Shown: positions 7,999 through 15,377, counted from the stretch's first letter. The stretch: 33,684 nt of DNA from Oscillospiraceae bacterium (GCA_900766795.1 CAAFWX010000174.1:1-33684); one strand, 5' to 3'. The notes: a model not told the origin generated them from the sequence alone. A program made the numbers and translations.

Positions 7999-8032
7999 AC
8001 CTCCGCTTGAAACACAGCGGAGGTTTTTCTTT
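7999..8032 (+). terminator. Rho-independent terminator of the rpsF-ssb-rpsR operon
   Basis: ACCTCCGCT (7999-8007) pairs perfectly with AGCGGAGGT (8016-8024) around an eight-base loop and is followed by TTTTCTTT. It begins 18 bases after the rpsR stop. Confidence 0.9.
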
Positions 8033-8039
8033 GCAAAAG

Positions 8040-8090
8040 TCTACGGAGCGTAGAATCCGCACGGTTAAGCCAAAATCTACGCTGCGTAGG
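8040..8090. promoter_or_regulatory. Paired palindromic operator upstream of the HTH regulator
   Basis: Two near-identical palindromes, TCTACGGAGCGTAGA (8040-8054) and TCTACGCTGCGTAGG (8076-8090), share the form TCTACG-N3-CGTAGA and have centres 36 bases apart. The second abuts the -35 box of the next gene. This layout fits autorepression by the HTH protein encoded just downstream; that link is inference. Confidence 0.6.
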
Positions 8091-8119
8091 TTGAAAAGTT
8101 CCTGCGCTTTTGGTATCAT
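8091..8119 (+). promoter_or_regulatory. Promoter of the HTH regulator gene
   Basis: TTGAAA (8091-8096) and TATCAT (8114-8119) are separated by 17 bases. The -35 box directly follows the second operator palindrome, so a bound repressor should block polymerase. Confidence 0.6.
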
Positions 8120-8142
8120 GTAATCAGAAAGGAGGAGCCGAA

Positions 8143-8748
8143 ATGAACCAAATCAAAACAGGCGAATTCATCGCTTCCGAAAGGAAGAAAAAAGGGCTTA
8201 CGCAAAAGCAGCTTGCCGAAGCGCTGCTCATCAGCGACAAGACCGTATCAAAATGGGAGCGCGGAAACGGGTTTCCCGACGTGTCGCTGCTGCTGCCGTT
8301 GTGCAGGGAGCTTGACATCACGGTAAACGAGCTTTTGTCGGGCGAAAGAGTTTCTGAGCAAGACTATCAGAAGAAAGCGGAGGAGAATATGTTGAATTTA
8401 GTACACGAAGCACAGGAAAGCAAGAAGAAAATCATTCTGTCGGTGCTGGTGGGAGTGCTGACGCTGCTGGGAGCAATTCCGTTGTTCCTGCTGTCGGGAA
8501 TACTCGAAATCGGCGTAGGATACAGAGCGCTGATGATAGGCATAGGAATCGCAATTATCTTGCTGGGTTTTACCATCGCCGGCATACTCGACAAGGAAGC
8601 GGGCGCGTTTGAGTGCCCCGAATGCAAGGAGCGCTTCGTGCCCGAAATGCACGAATACATCATGGGCGCTCACACCATAACCCGCAGAAAGCTCACCTGC
8701 CCGAAGTGCGGCGCACGGAAATACTGCAAGCACGTTATGACAAAATAA
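8143..8748 (+). CDS. XRE-family HTH regulator with membrane domain and zinc ribbon
   Basis: The 201-residue protein has three parts. An N-terminal XRE/Cro-type helix-turn-helix covers about residues 5-62 (TQKQLAEALLISDKTVSKWERG). A two-segment hydrophobic region covers about 87-145. A C-terminal zinc-ribbon-like part has CPEC and CPKC, with a further cysteine in KYC. Such HTH-plus-membrane proteins are common in Firmicutes and are thought to control their own locus or sense envelope signals; the ligand is unknown. The start at ATG 8143 follows AAAGGAGG at 8128-8135; an upstream TTG has no ribosome binding site. The paired palindromes at 8040-8090 are its likely operator. Confidence 0.85.
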   Translation: MNQIKTGEFIASERKKKGLTQKQLAEALLISDKTVSKWERGNGFPDVSLLLPLCRELDITVNELLSGERVSEQDYQKKAEENMLNLVHEAQESKKKIILSVLVGVLTLLGAIPLFLLSGILEIGVGYRALMIGIGIAIILLGFTIAGILDKEAGAFECPECKERFVPEMHEYIMGAHTITRRKLTCPKCGARKYCKHVMTK

Positions 8749-8760
8749 AAGGTAAATTAA

Positions 8761-8788
8761 TCAGGCTGTCGATTTCTCGGCAGCCTGA
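8761..8788. repeat. Stem-loop after the HTH regulator gene
   Basis: Two arms of 12 bases (8761-8772 and 8777-8788, starting TCAGGCTG and ending CAGCCTGA) form a stem with one wobble pair and a four-base loop. It lies 12 bases past the stop, but no T run follows, so it is only a weak terminator candidate. Confidence 0.4.
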
Positions 8789-8848
8789 ATGCAACCTTTG
8801 CCAGACCTGCGCGGTATTATTATCAGAAACCGACAGGGAGGTAATCTT

Positions 8849-9652
8849 ATGAAAAGAATAAACGCAGTTCTTCTTGCCGCCGCGCTGATGATGACAGGCT
8901 GCGCGGGAGGAAACGGCAAGCCGCTCGACAAGCAGCTTATGGCGGGCGCAAACACCAACAACAGCGCTGTTATCCTGTATGAATACACTGACGGCGAAAC
9001 CACCGTGGGATACGTTTTCGACGACCGCGCAGAGCTTGTGAATGCGGTGAACAGCGCAAAGGTTTATTCCGCGCCCGAGGACGCCGACCTCTCCGCACTT
9101 AACGGTACTTTCTACGGGATAACCTGCTACGGCGACGGCGAGGACATCGGCGGCACTTGGGCGGACGGAATCTGGGTTGCCCTTGACGGCAGCGTTTACC
9201 GCACCGACCTTGACCCTGCCGCGATATTTGCCGCCGCACAGACAACCGAAAATTGGACGACGGCAAGCCCCATAATGCCCTCTATGTATTGGTTCGCAAC
9301 CTACGGCGGGAAATGGAACACGCGTTTTCTCTCAAAAGCCGAGGAGCTTTCCCCGAGAGGACTGGAACTGACAATAAGCAGCATTGAGGACGGCAAGATA
9401 CACGCCGCGCTCTCCGACACAACGGGCGAGGAGCAGTGCGTTGGGCAATACTACACGCTTCAGGCGCAGGCTGACAGCGAGTGGTACGATATTCCAACCA
9501 AGACCGAGCTGTGCTTCAACGACCTCGGCTATATAATTCCCGCAAACGGCTCGGTGGATTTCACCTACTACACCGAAGCCTACGGCGAGCTTCCCGCGGG
9601 TGTTTACCGCGTTGTCGCAGAGGGCGCTGCGGCAGAATTTACCGTAGAGTAG
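8849..9652 (+). CDS. Putative lipoprotein with C-terminal Ig-like domain
   Basis: The 267-residue protein begins with a lipoprotein signal and lipobox (MMTGC, Cys18), so it should be anchored on the outer face of the membrane. Residues about 40-165 form an unrecognised domain rich in Asp, Gly and Tyr. The C-terminal 85 residues (YYTLQAQADSEWYDIP to PAGVYRVVAEG) resemble the bacterial Ig-like domains found at the ends of many Firmicutes lipoproteins; this is pattern recognition, not a search result. AGGGAGG just upstream selects ATG 8849 over an open frame extending to 8789. Function unknown. Confidence 0.8.
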   Translation: MKRINAVLLAAALMMTGCAGGNGKPLDKQLMAGANTNNSAVILYEYTDGETTVGYVFDDRAELVNAVNSAKVYSAPEDADLSALNGTFYGITCYGDGEDIGGTWADGIWVALDGSVYRTDLDPAAIFAAAQTTENWTTASPIMPSMYWFATYGGKWNTRFLSKAEELSPRGLELTISSIEDGKIHAALSDTTGEEQCVGQYYTLQAQADSEWYDIPTKTELCFNDLGYIIPANGSVDFTYYTEAYGELPAGVYRVVAEGAAAEFTVE

Positions 9653-9681
9653 CAGCTGCGGCTGCCTTTCCCCTGTGTTTT

Positions 9682-9885
9682 GGCGCGGGGGATTATTTCT
9701 TTCCGAAAAATTCCTGCTTATGCAGCACGGAAATCAATTTCTGCCATAAAGATGACAAATTATTGTAGGGGCGACCTGTGGTCGCCCGCACTGACAGCGC
9801 ACAACGAAAACGCGGGCGACTACAAGTCGCCCCTACTTCGGCGCGTGGGATTATTTTTTTCCGAAAATTACCTGCCGATTATGCA
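9682..9885. repeat. About 43-base imperfect direct repeat bracketing a palindromic element
   Basis: Copy 1 (9682-9724) and copy 2 (9840-9885) share GGCGCG, GGGATTATTT, TTTCCGAAAA, CCTGC and TTATGCA in the same order, with a few substitutions and small indels. The 115 bases between them hold the palindrome at 9765-9836. This could be a segmental duplication or the footprint of an insertion. Confidence 0.6.
9765..9836. repeat. REP-like palindromic repeat, copy 1
   Basis: Two 25-base arms (9765-9789 and 9812-9836) are inverted copies matching at 23 of 25 positions. Each arm contains its own smaller palindrome (GGGGCGACC and GGTCGCCC type). The outer ends are GTAGGGGCGACC and GTCGCCCCTAC. It is non-coding. 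A degenerate relative lies at 11461-11520, which marks it as a dispersed repeat. Confidence 0.7.
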
Positions 9886-9905
9886 ATATATTGCAATAAT
9901 ACCTA

Positions 9906-9934
9906 TTGACAGGGCGCGTATAATATGGTATACT
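9906..9934 (+). promoter_or_regulatory. Sigma-A promoter for metK
   Basis: TTGACA (9906-9911) and TATACT (9929-9934) are separated by 17 bases. Predicted transcription starts near 9941, just before the riboswitch. Confidence 0.8.
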
Positions 9935-9950
9935 GTAATTCGACAAAAAC

Positions 9951-10065
9951 CTTATCAAGAGTGGCTTCTTGCACAAAAGCGGGGGACTGGTCCCTATGAA
10001 GCCCGGCAACCTATTCGCTGACGAAAAAGGTGCTACTTCCTGCGGTGTATACCGAGAGATGAGGA
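9951..10065 (+). promoter_or_regulatory. SAM-I (S-box) riboswitch aptamer
   Basis: The sequence has the hallmark S-box blocks in order: CTTATCAAGAGTGGC, GGGACTGGTCCCTATGAAGC, CCGGCAACC, GGTGCTACTTCCTGC and GAGAGATGAGG. P1 forms between CTTATC (9951-9956) and GATGAG (10058-10063). The aptamer senses S-adenosylmethionine, the product of the downstream enzyme, giving feedback control of metK. Confidence 0.97.
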
Positions 10066-10084
10066 GTGAAGAACGAAAATTCGG

Positions 10085-10113
10085 CTCACTCCTTGCGAGT
10101 GAGTTTTTGTTTT
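10085..10113 (+). terminator. SAM-responsive transcription attenuator
   Basis: CTCACTC (10085-10091) pairs with GAGTGAG (10097-10103), followed by TTTTTGTTTT. The alternative antiterminator is visible: AGGAGTGA (10062-10069), at the 3' edge of P1, is complementary to TCACTCCT (10086-10093). SAM binding stabilises P1 and so favours the terminator. Confidence 0.92.
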
Positions 10114-10169
10114 GTAAGCAATGGAATCGGCGGGCAGCCTGTCCGCCCCGAAGAAGAAAGGAAAAAGAT

Positions 10170-11345
10170 ATGAGCATGAAAACGCTGTTTACCTCTGAGA
10201 GCGTTACAGAGGGACATCCCGACAAAATCTGCGACAACATCTCCGACGCAATTCTCGATGCAATTCTCACACAGGACCCCATGGGCAGAGTTGCCTGCGA
10301 AACGCTTTCCACCACGGGCATGGTCATGGTCATGGGCGAGATAACCACCACCGCGAACATCGACATTCCCGCCATCGTAAGACAGACCGTCCGCGAAATC
10401 GGCTACAACTCCAGCGAGTATGGCTTTGACGCAGGAAGCTGCGCAGTGTTTACCACCATCGACAAGCAGTCCCCCGATATCGCCATGGGCGTTGACAACG
10501 CGCTTGAGGGTCGCGAGGAGAATGCCTTCGACACGGGCGCAGGCGACCAGGGTATGATGTTCGGCTATGCCTGCACGGAAACCCCCGAGCTTATGCCCAT
10601 GCCTATAAGCCTTGCCCACAAGCTTGCCAAGAAGCTTACAGAAGTCCGCAAGAGCGGCGAGCTGCCCTACCTGCTCCCCGACGGAAAGACTCAGGTAACG
10701 GTTGAGTACATAGACGGCAATCCCGTGCGCGTTGACACGGTTGTTGTTTCCAGCCAGCACAAGGCAGAGGCTGCCCTCGAGCAGATAAGAGCGGACGTTA
10801 TCGAAAAGGTTGTAAAGCCCACCATTCCCGCAGAGCTTCTTGACGAAAACACAAAGTACTTCGTAAACCCCACCGGAAGATTTGTTATCGGCGGTCCCAT
10901 GGGCGACAGCGGACTTACCGGACGCAAGATAATCGTTGACACCTACGGCGGCTACTCCCGCCACGGCGGCGGCGCATTCTCGGGCAAGGACCCCACAAAG
11001 GTTGACCGCTCGGCAGCCTACATGGCGCGTTATGTCGCAAAGAATATCGTTGCGGCAGGTCTTGCCCAGCGTGCTGAGGTTCAGTTCGCCTACGCAATCG
11101 GCGTTGCACAGCCCGTTTCGGTTATGGTTGACACCTTTGGCACGGGAACCGTTTCGGATAATGTAATCGCAGACGCAGTGCGCAAGGTGTTCGACCTTCG
11201 CCCCGCAGCTATCATCAAGGCTCTCGACCTGCGCAAGCCCCAGTACAAGCCGCTCGCAGCCTACGGTCACATGGGCAGAGAGGAACTGAACGTTGCATGG
11301 GAAAAGACCGACAAGACAGAAGAGCTTAAAGCCGCTGTGAAGTAA
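10170..11345 (+). CDS. metK: S-adenosylmethionine synthetase
   Basis: MetK makes S-adenosylmethionine from methionine and ATP. From ATG 10170 the protein is 391 residues, the normal length. Signatures include [10 protein letters not shown] at the N-terminus, [12 protein letters not shown], and the phosphate-binding [25 protein letters not shown] at 10157-10162 supports this start; an open frame reaching back to 9969 overlaps the riboswitch and is not coding. A second ATG two codons later (10176) is possible. A SAM-I riboswitch with attenuator controls the gene and a bidirectional terminator ends it. Confidence 0.98.
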   Translation: MSMKTLFTSESVTEGHPDKICDNISDAILDAILTQDPMGRVACETLSTTGMVMVMGEITTTANIDIPAIVRQTVREIGYNSSEYGFDAGSCAVFTTIDKQSPDIAMGVDNALEGREENAFDTGAGDQGMMFGYACTETPELMPMPISLAHKLAKKLTEVRKSGELPYLLPDGKTQVTVEYIDGNPVRVDTVVVSSQHKAEAALEQIRADVIEKVVKPTIPAELLDENTKYFVNPTGRFVIGGPMGDSGLTGRKIIVDTYGGYSRHGGGAFSGKDPTKVDRSAAYMARYVAKNIVAAGLAQRAEVQFAYAIGVAQPVSVMVDTFGTGTVSDNVIADAVRKVFDLRPAAIIKALDLRKPQYKPLAAYGHMGREELNVAWEKTDKTEELKAAVK

Positions 11346-11355
11346 TCCCAACATA

Positions 11356-11400
11356 AAAACGCCGCTTCGGATAAGCTGTCCGAAGCGGTTTTTGTTTTTA
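11356..11400. terminator. Bidirectional terminator between metK and the ECF S component
   Basis: CCGCTTCGGA (11362-11371) pairs perfectly with TCCGAAGCGG (11379-11388). On the plus strand TTTTTGTTTTT follows; on the minus strand the stem is followed by GCGTTTTTATG. It can serve both convergent genes. Confidence 0.88.
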
Positions 11401-11460
11401 TGAGCGGATTTCTCGGGGATTTTTCCCTCGGCGGGAAATAACGGCGCGCCGAAAAAATCA

Positions 11461-11520
11461 TAGGGGCGGTCTGTGCCGCCCGCATTTGCGCTGTATGCGG
11501 ACTTACACAGGTCGCCCCCT
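11461..11520. repeat. REP-like palindromic repeat, degenerate copy 2
   Basis: The left arm (11461-11484, TAGGGGCGGTCTGTG start) and right arm (11496-11520, ending CACAGGTCGCCCCCT) form an imperfect inverted repeat. It resembles the element at 9765-9836 in both sequence and length. It lies just past the stop of the minus-strand S component gene. Confidence 0.55.
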
Positions 11521-11528
11521 GTTTTGGC

Positions 11529-12140
11529 TTATGCCCTCGACTTTCTTCCGAGGTCAACAAGCCTTACTATCGTAGAGCTTAGCACAAGATTTATCGCCAT
11601 CTCCACAAGGAAGTTTACGCCGACAAATCCCACAATCATGTACACAAACACGTTGTCAAAGCCTGCGCCCTCGCCCCATGCCTTTATGGTGTCGAGGAAG
11701 AAAACGCTGCACCCTATCAGGAACACTCCCGTGTTCACAACAGGCGCTGCAACAGCGGCGCAAACCACGGCAGCCCACTTGTTCTTGTTCTCCAGAGCGT
11801 TGTAGATAACGCCTGCCACAAGACCCGCCAGCGCACCCTTAAGCACGCAGGTGATGATAGTGCCCGGCACGTTTATCGCAAGAAACGCGCCCGCGTCTGT
11901 CAGCAGAACAACAACGCCGAACACAGCGCCGAGCCATGCTCCCGCTTTCCAGCCGTAAAGCGCCGCGCCGACAACAATCGGCACGAGAACAAGCGTGATG
12001 TTGAACACGCCGAAACGAATACCGATAGCAAGCGCCTGAAGCACTATAACTATCGCCGTGAGAAGTCCCAAACCAACAATCATGTTGGTGTTGAGCTTTT
12101 TTGTGCCGTTTTCGGGCACGATTTTCTTTTCAGTTTCCAT
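11529..12140 (-). CDS. panT: ECF transporter S component, probably for pantothenate
   Basis: This is the substrate-binding membrane subunit of an energy-coupling-factor importer. The 203-residue protein has about six hydrophobic segments and the pattern common to S components: an N-terminal LTAIVIVLQAL, FNITLVLVPIVVGAALYG, and LKGALAGLVAGVIY. No ATPase or T subunit is nearby, as expected for group II ECF systems that share a module encoded elsewhere. It lies 92 bases downstream of coaX on the same strand, so pantothenate is the likely cargo (PanT type). AAAGGAG supports the start. The ECF call is good; the substrate is inferred from context. Confidence 0.8.
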   Translation of the reverse strand: METEKKIVPENGTKKLNTNMIVGLGLLTAIVIVLQALAIGIRFGVFNITLVLVPIVVGAALYGWKAGAWLGAVFGVVVLLTDAGAFLAINVPGTIITCVLKGALAGLVAGVIYNALENKNKWAAVVCAAVAAPVVNTGVFLIGCSVFFLDTIKAWGEGAGFDNVFVYMIVGFVGVNFLVEMAINLVLSSTIVRLVDLGRKSRA

Positions 12141-12160
12141 AACTGAACTCCTTTGCTGGC

Positions 12161-12208
12161 ACCCGAGTCCTCCTCGGTGTACCGCGGGTATATATTTACG
12201 GCTCGGGT
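12161..12208 (-). promoter_or_regulatory. Stem-loop in the coaX-panT intergenic region
   Basis: ACCCGAG (12161-12167) pairs with CTCGGGT (12202-12208), enclosing a smaller imperfect stem formed by CCTCGG (12172-12177) and CCGCGG (12182-12187). On the minus strand no T run follows. It could be an mRNA processing or translation control element for panT. Confidence 0.4.
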
Positions 12209-12232
12209 TTCCCCGAACACGCAGACCCCAAA

Positions 12233-13006
12233 TCAGGTATTCTTCTTGTAGATGTCAAGCAGACCTTTCATAATCAGGATTCCGTCAAGGATAAACTCCT
12301 TTTTGCACAGCGGCTGAATAACCGAGGAAAATCCTCCCGTGGCGATAACGGTGCATTTTTCGCCAATCTCCTGCTCGAAGCGTTCGATGAAGCCGTCAAC
12401 CATGAATGCCGTCCCGTTAAGCAGCCCCGAGCGCATACAATCAATGGTATTCGTGCCGATAACCTGCTTCACAGGCTCGCTTGAAATGCTGATAAGCGGA
12501 AGCGAAGCCGTCTTTGCCGCAAGCGCCTCGGTCGAAATCTTCACGCCCGGCGCGATTATTCCGCCCCTGAATGCGCCCGTCCTGTCCACCGCGAGTATTT
12601 TTGTCGCCGTGCCGAGGTCGATTACGATGGCGGGCAGGGGGTAGTGCTCCTTTGCGCCGACAGCAACCGCCGCCATGTCCGCTCCGAGTGAGGCAGGCTC
12701 GTCAATCTTGATGTTAAGCCCTGTCTTTAAGCCCGGTCCCACCGTCAGCACCCTGCATCCGCAGACCTTTTCCACCGCCCGCTTAAGCTGCCCCGTAACA
12801 GGCGGCACAACCGAGGACATAATCGCCCCCGTGACCTCCTGCGGCTCGCACTTGTACAGGCGGAGAATGTCCGCGAGCGTTATCGCGTACTGGTCCTCCA
12901 TGCGGTAGCGGTCGGTCGATATCCTCGACTCAAACGCAAGCTTGTCATTCTCATCAAATCCGCCAAAGACGGTATTTGTGTTTCCGACGTCAATTGTAAG
13001 TATCAT
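12233..13006 (-). CDS. coaX: Type III pantothenate kinase
   Basis: CoaX phosphorylates pantothenate, the first step of coenzyme A synthesis, and belongs to the ASKHA fold. The protein is 257 residues. It shows the N-terminal phosphate loop TIDVGNTNTVFGGFD, the pantothenate-binding region SLGADMAAVAVGA, the second phosphate motif DLGTATKILAVD, and GGIIAPGVKIS. The family's GADR motif is GADM here. Some clostridial members appear to carry a non-polar residue at this place, so activity is still likely. AAAGGAG precedes the ATG at 13006. The S component gene downstream probably feeds it substrate. Confidence 0.95.
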   Translation of the reverse strand: MILTIDVGNTNTVFGGFDENDKLAFESRISTDRYRMEDQYAITLADILRLYKCEPQEVTGAIMSSVVPPVTGQLKRAVEKVCGCRVLTVGPGLKTGLNIKIDEPASLGADMAAVAVGAKEHYPLPAIVIDLGTATKILAVDRTGAFRGGIIAPGVKISTEALAAKTASLPLISISSEPVKQVIGTNTIDCMRSGLLNGTAFMVDGFIERFEQEIGEKCTVIATGGFSSVIQPLCKKEFILDGILIMKGLLDIYKKNT

Positions 13007-13150
13007 TGTTATTCTCCTTTACTCCGTCCGCTCCGCTTCGGGTAGCGGCGGGTATTATAAACATCATAACACTGTCTGTGATTTTCTTCGATTATTATAC
13101 AGAAGGAATAGGAAAATCACCGAAAAATCAATTACAAAACGTAATATTTA

Positions 13151-13834
13151 TCAGTTCATATACTCTCCGCTGTACTCCAACAGGGTGACGCTCTCGACGC
13201 CCTCGATTTCGTTGAAGCGCGAAACATAGCTTACATCGTTTTTCTTTATCTTAACCTCAATGGTAAGCTCTATGCGGTCGCCCGTCTGCGTTTTGTTTTT
13301 GAGCTTGTAGCGGATGTTGCCAAGAAGCCCGTTTACATTCACCTCGTCCTTTGCGCCATAGCGCACGATGAGAAGATATGCTTTCTTCTCCTTTTTGAAC
13401 ATGGTAAGGAGTATGTAGATGACGGCAATCACAATCGTGCCCAGAAGCGCCACCCAGTAAAGCTGCGCGCCCGCGGTGATTCCCGAAGCGATTGCCCAGA
13501 ACAGAAAGCCGATGTCCAGCGGGTCTTTCACCGCGGCACGGAAACGCACAATCGAAAGCGCGCCCACCATACCCAGCGACAGAACGACATTCGCGCTGAT
13601 TGTCATGATGATGAACGCCGTGACAACCGTCGTAAGCACCAGAAGAATGTTGAAGTTGTCGGAATAAACCACCCCGCGGTAGAAAAAGCGGTAAACCAGA
13701 TACACGATAACGCCGCACAGCGCAGCCGTCAGCAGCGTGACAACGATACTCTCGGGGCTGAGATTAGCGAGCTGAATCGTGAAATCAAATCCGCTCAGCG
13801 CGGAAGAAATGTCGCTTATGAGTTTAGAAGCCAT
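13151..13834 (-). CDS. DUF4956 family membrane protein
   Basis: The 227-residue protein has about four membrane segments at roughly residues 32-50, 62-100 and 115-145, followed by an 80-residue soluble C-terminal domain. The signature GALSIVRFRAAVKDPLDIGF followed by LFWAIASGI is characteristic of DUF4956. Members commonly sit beside VTC-domain proteins, as here: its start overlaps the VTC stop by 11 bases, so they are translationally coupled. The C-terminal domain (VNVNGLLGNIRYKLKNKT) looks like a small alpha/beta fold. Function is unknown; an association with polyphosphate metabolism or surface-layer assembly has been suggested by neighbourhood only. GGAGGT precedes the ATG. Confidence 0.88.
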   Translation of the reverse strand: MASKLISDISSALSGFDFTIQLANLSPESIVVTLLTAALCGVIVYLVYRFFYRGVVYSDNFNILLVLTTVVTAFIIMTISANVVLSLGMVGALSIVRFRAAVKDPLDIGFLFWAIASGITAGAQLYWVALLGTIVIAVIYILLTMFKKEKKAYLLIVRYGAKDEVNVNGLLGNIRYKLKNKTQTGDRIELTIEVKIKKNDVSYVSRFNEIEGVESVTLLEYSGEYMN

Positions 13835-14594
13835 GGGATTTTACCTCCGTAATCCTGTCACAACAGATGATGTATTTTGACACCGATTTTCGAGGAACGG
13901 TCAGCCCGTGAAGCGCCGACTGTATACACTCAGGAATATAGTTATCGAATTTTACCTCAAGTATAATCTCTTTGGGGTAAATCGGCGAAAAAAACGCTTT
14001 TTCGTCGAACATATCAATAGTATTATAGCAGGTGGACAGCCGTTTGTCAAATGTAATCCGCACATTTCCGAAAGGATATATAAGCGCCTCTCGGTGGTAA
14101 TCTACTATTACTTTCGGGCGAAGATTGAGTATTTTATCCGAACGGTAATATTCTCCGAAAGCGTCCTCCGCGCCGTCGCTGTCCCTCATAAAAGAGCAGT
14201 CGCCCGAAAGCAGCGCCCGATATTGCTCAAGCGTGAGCCGCTTTGATACCTTTGACACATACTCCCCGTCCTTGTGCTTTGCTTCGAGGGAGATTATGCG
14301 CGGGTCGAGGGAATAGGTGCGTATACGAAACTTTCGCCGCGTGTCAACGCCCGAAAGCTTGTCGTTGTAGCCGCTGTTGTAGATATCGTCGAAGTAGACG
14401 CTTGTGACGCGGTATTCGCCGTTTTCGCCGTGGGGGTCGTGCTGCATAAGAGGCAGCAGCCGCGCGCGGAGAATCCGATAGGTGCCCTCGTCGATTATGT
14501 ATTTCAGCTCGTGCCGAAGCCGCCTGCCGCCACAGGTGAAGTCCCGCAGAGGAGCCTGCTTGTCCGCCTTTACGGTGCGATTTAAGTGGAGCAT
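13824..14594 (-). CDS. VTC-domain (polyphosphate polymerase-like) protein
   Basis: The 256-residue protein matches the VTC catalytic domain, a tunnel-shaped fold of the triphosphate tunnel metalloenzyme superfamily that makes polyphosphate in yeast. Conserved strand motifs are visible in order: RHELKYIID, YRVTSVYFDD, RKFRIRTY, SLEAKHKDGEYVSKVSK, PKVIVDYHREAL, VRITFDKRLS, ILEVKFDNYIP and SVSKYIICCDR. These supply the basic and acidic residues that line the tunnel. Bacterial members typically pair with DUF4956 proteins, as here, and often also with CotH-like kinases, which are absent from this window. AAAGGA precedes the ATG. Polyphosphate synthesis in this organism is inferred. Confidence 0.88.
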   Translation of the reverse strand: MLHLNRTVKADKQAPLRDFTCGGRRLRHELKYIIDEGTYRILRARLLPLMQHDPHGENGEYRVTSVYFDDIYNSGYNDKLSGVDTRRKFRIRTYSLDPRIISLEAKHKDGEYVSKVSKRLTLEQYRALLSGDCSFMRDSDGAEDAFGEYYRSDKILNLRPKVIVDYHREALIYPFGNVRITFDKRLSTCYNTIDMFDEKAFFSPIYPKEIILEVKFDNYIPECIQSALHGLTVPRKSVSKYIICCDRITEVKSHGF

Positions 14595-14610
14595 ACCCTA
14601 TCCTTTCCTG

Positions 14611-14826
14611 TCACTGACCCTGCGACGAAGTGAACATGAAACCGATGATAACACCTGCTGTGACCAGCACAAGAAAAGCCAGCGCAAACAGGATTATCGC
14701 AGCCACAAGAATCGGGGTCTTGCGTTTTTGCTTGTAAATGAGGAGGAGCAGAATTGCCACCGTAACAGGCGGAATGAACGCGCAAAGCACTATCGAGAAA
14801 AAGGAGTAAACCGCAACAAATTCCAT
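14611..14826 (-). CDS. Small two-pass membrane protein
   Basis: This 71-residue protein is almost entirely two hydrophobic segments (about residues 6-29 and 38-64) separated by a basic turn (YKQKRKTP), so both ends probably face outward. AAAGGAGG lies close upstream of the ATG at 14826, good evidence that it is real. It sits between another small membrane protein and the VTC gene, 16 bases from the latter, in one operon. No family was recognised. Confidence 0.72.
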   Translation of the reverse strand: MEFVAVYSFFSIVLCAFIPPVTVAILLLLIYKQKRKTPILVAAIILFALAFLVLVTAGVIIGFMFTSSQGQ

Positions 14827-14840
14827 ACCCGCGCCTCCTT

Positions 14841-15107
14841 TCAGACAAATATGCCGACCGCAATCACCGTGCAGACAACGCTCAGGATACCCGCGACAAT
14901 TCCGAGAATGATGAGTATTGTAGAATAGATTTTAAACGAGCGCCATTTCAGTTTCATGTTCACAAGCTTCAGCACGACGCCGAACACCAGAAGAAAAAAT
15001 CCGATGAAATAACTACAGCCGATGCCCGCGATGATGAATGCTATTCCCAAAACCAAAAACGGCAGAAGAAACAGCGCGAACACAGCGCCCATGCTGACCA
15101 TACTCAT
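14841..15107 (-). CDS. Small membrane protein, first gene of the VTC operon
   Basis: The 88-residue protein has three likely hydrophobic segments (about residues 8-28, 33-50 and 62-86), with a basic loop (NMKLKWRSFK) before the last. GAAAGG lies about 13 bases upstream of the ATG at 15107, a fair ribosome binding site, and a possible minus-strand promoter lies at 15156-15184. Spacing to the next small membrane gene is 14 bases. Function unknown. Confidence 0.68.
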   Translation of the reverse strand: MSMVSMGAVFALFLLPFLVLGIAFIIAGIGCSYFIGFFLLVFGVVLKLVNMKLKWRSFKIYSTILIILGIVAGILSVVCTVIAVGIFV

Positions 15108-15155
15108 AGATATCCAGACCTTTCAAAATGATTACCACAATTTAATTCTTACTTA

Positions 15156-15184
15156 ATAATATCATATTTTTTAAAAGAATACAA
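15156..15184 (-). promoter_or_regulatory. Possible promoter of the small-membrane/VTC/DUF4956 operon
   Basis: Read on the minus strand, TTGTAT (15184-15179) and TATTAT (15161-15156) are separated by 17 bases in an AT-rich stretch upstream of the first gene. Confidence 0.45.
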
Positions 15185-15268
15185 GAGATAAACAAGTATA
15201 ATTGTCTCGGGTTATTACACTTTGTATTTTTATAAAGTGAAAATTTTTTGATTATATCCAAAAACCAC

Positions 15269-15297
15269 TTGACAAGCCTTTCACAATGCTGTATAAT
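15269..15297 (+). promoter_or_regulatory. Sigma-A promoter for the rpmH operon
   Basis: TTGACA (15269-15274) and TATAAT (15292-15297) are perfect consensus boxes with a 17-base spacer. The start near 15304 leaves a leader of about 74 bases before rpmH. Confidence 0.9.
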
Positions 15298-15377
15298 AAT
15301 TTAATGTTGACAGTTGTGTGCGGGAAAACTATATCCCGACGCAGGTTATAAGATTTTTAATCAAAGGGGGTTTTCGC

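Noticed and set aside
9969..10169. N-terminal extension of metK
   Set aside because: This stretch is the SAM-I riboswitch and attenuator. The ribosome binding site selects ATG 10170.
10086..11354. 422-codon minus-strand open frame
   Set aside because: It is antisense to metK and its riboswitch. It results from codon bias.
15108..15377. Replication origin next to rpmH
   Set aside because: Expected from Firmicutes synteny, but no TTATCCACA-like cluster or dnaA gene is present.
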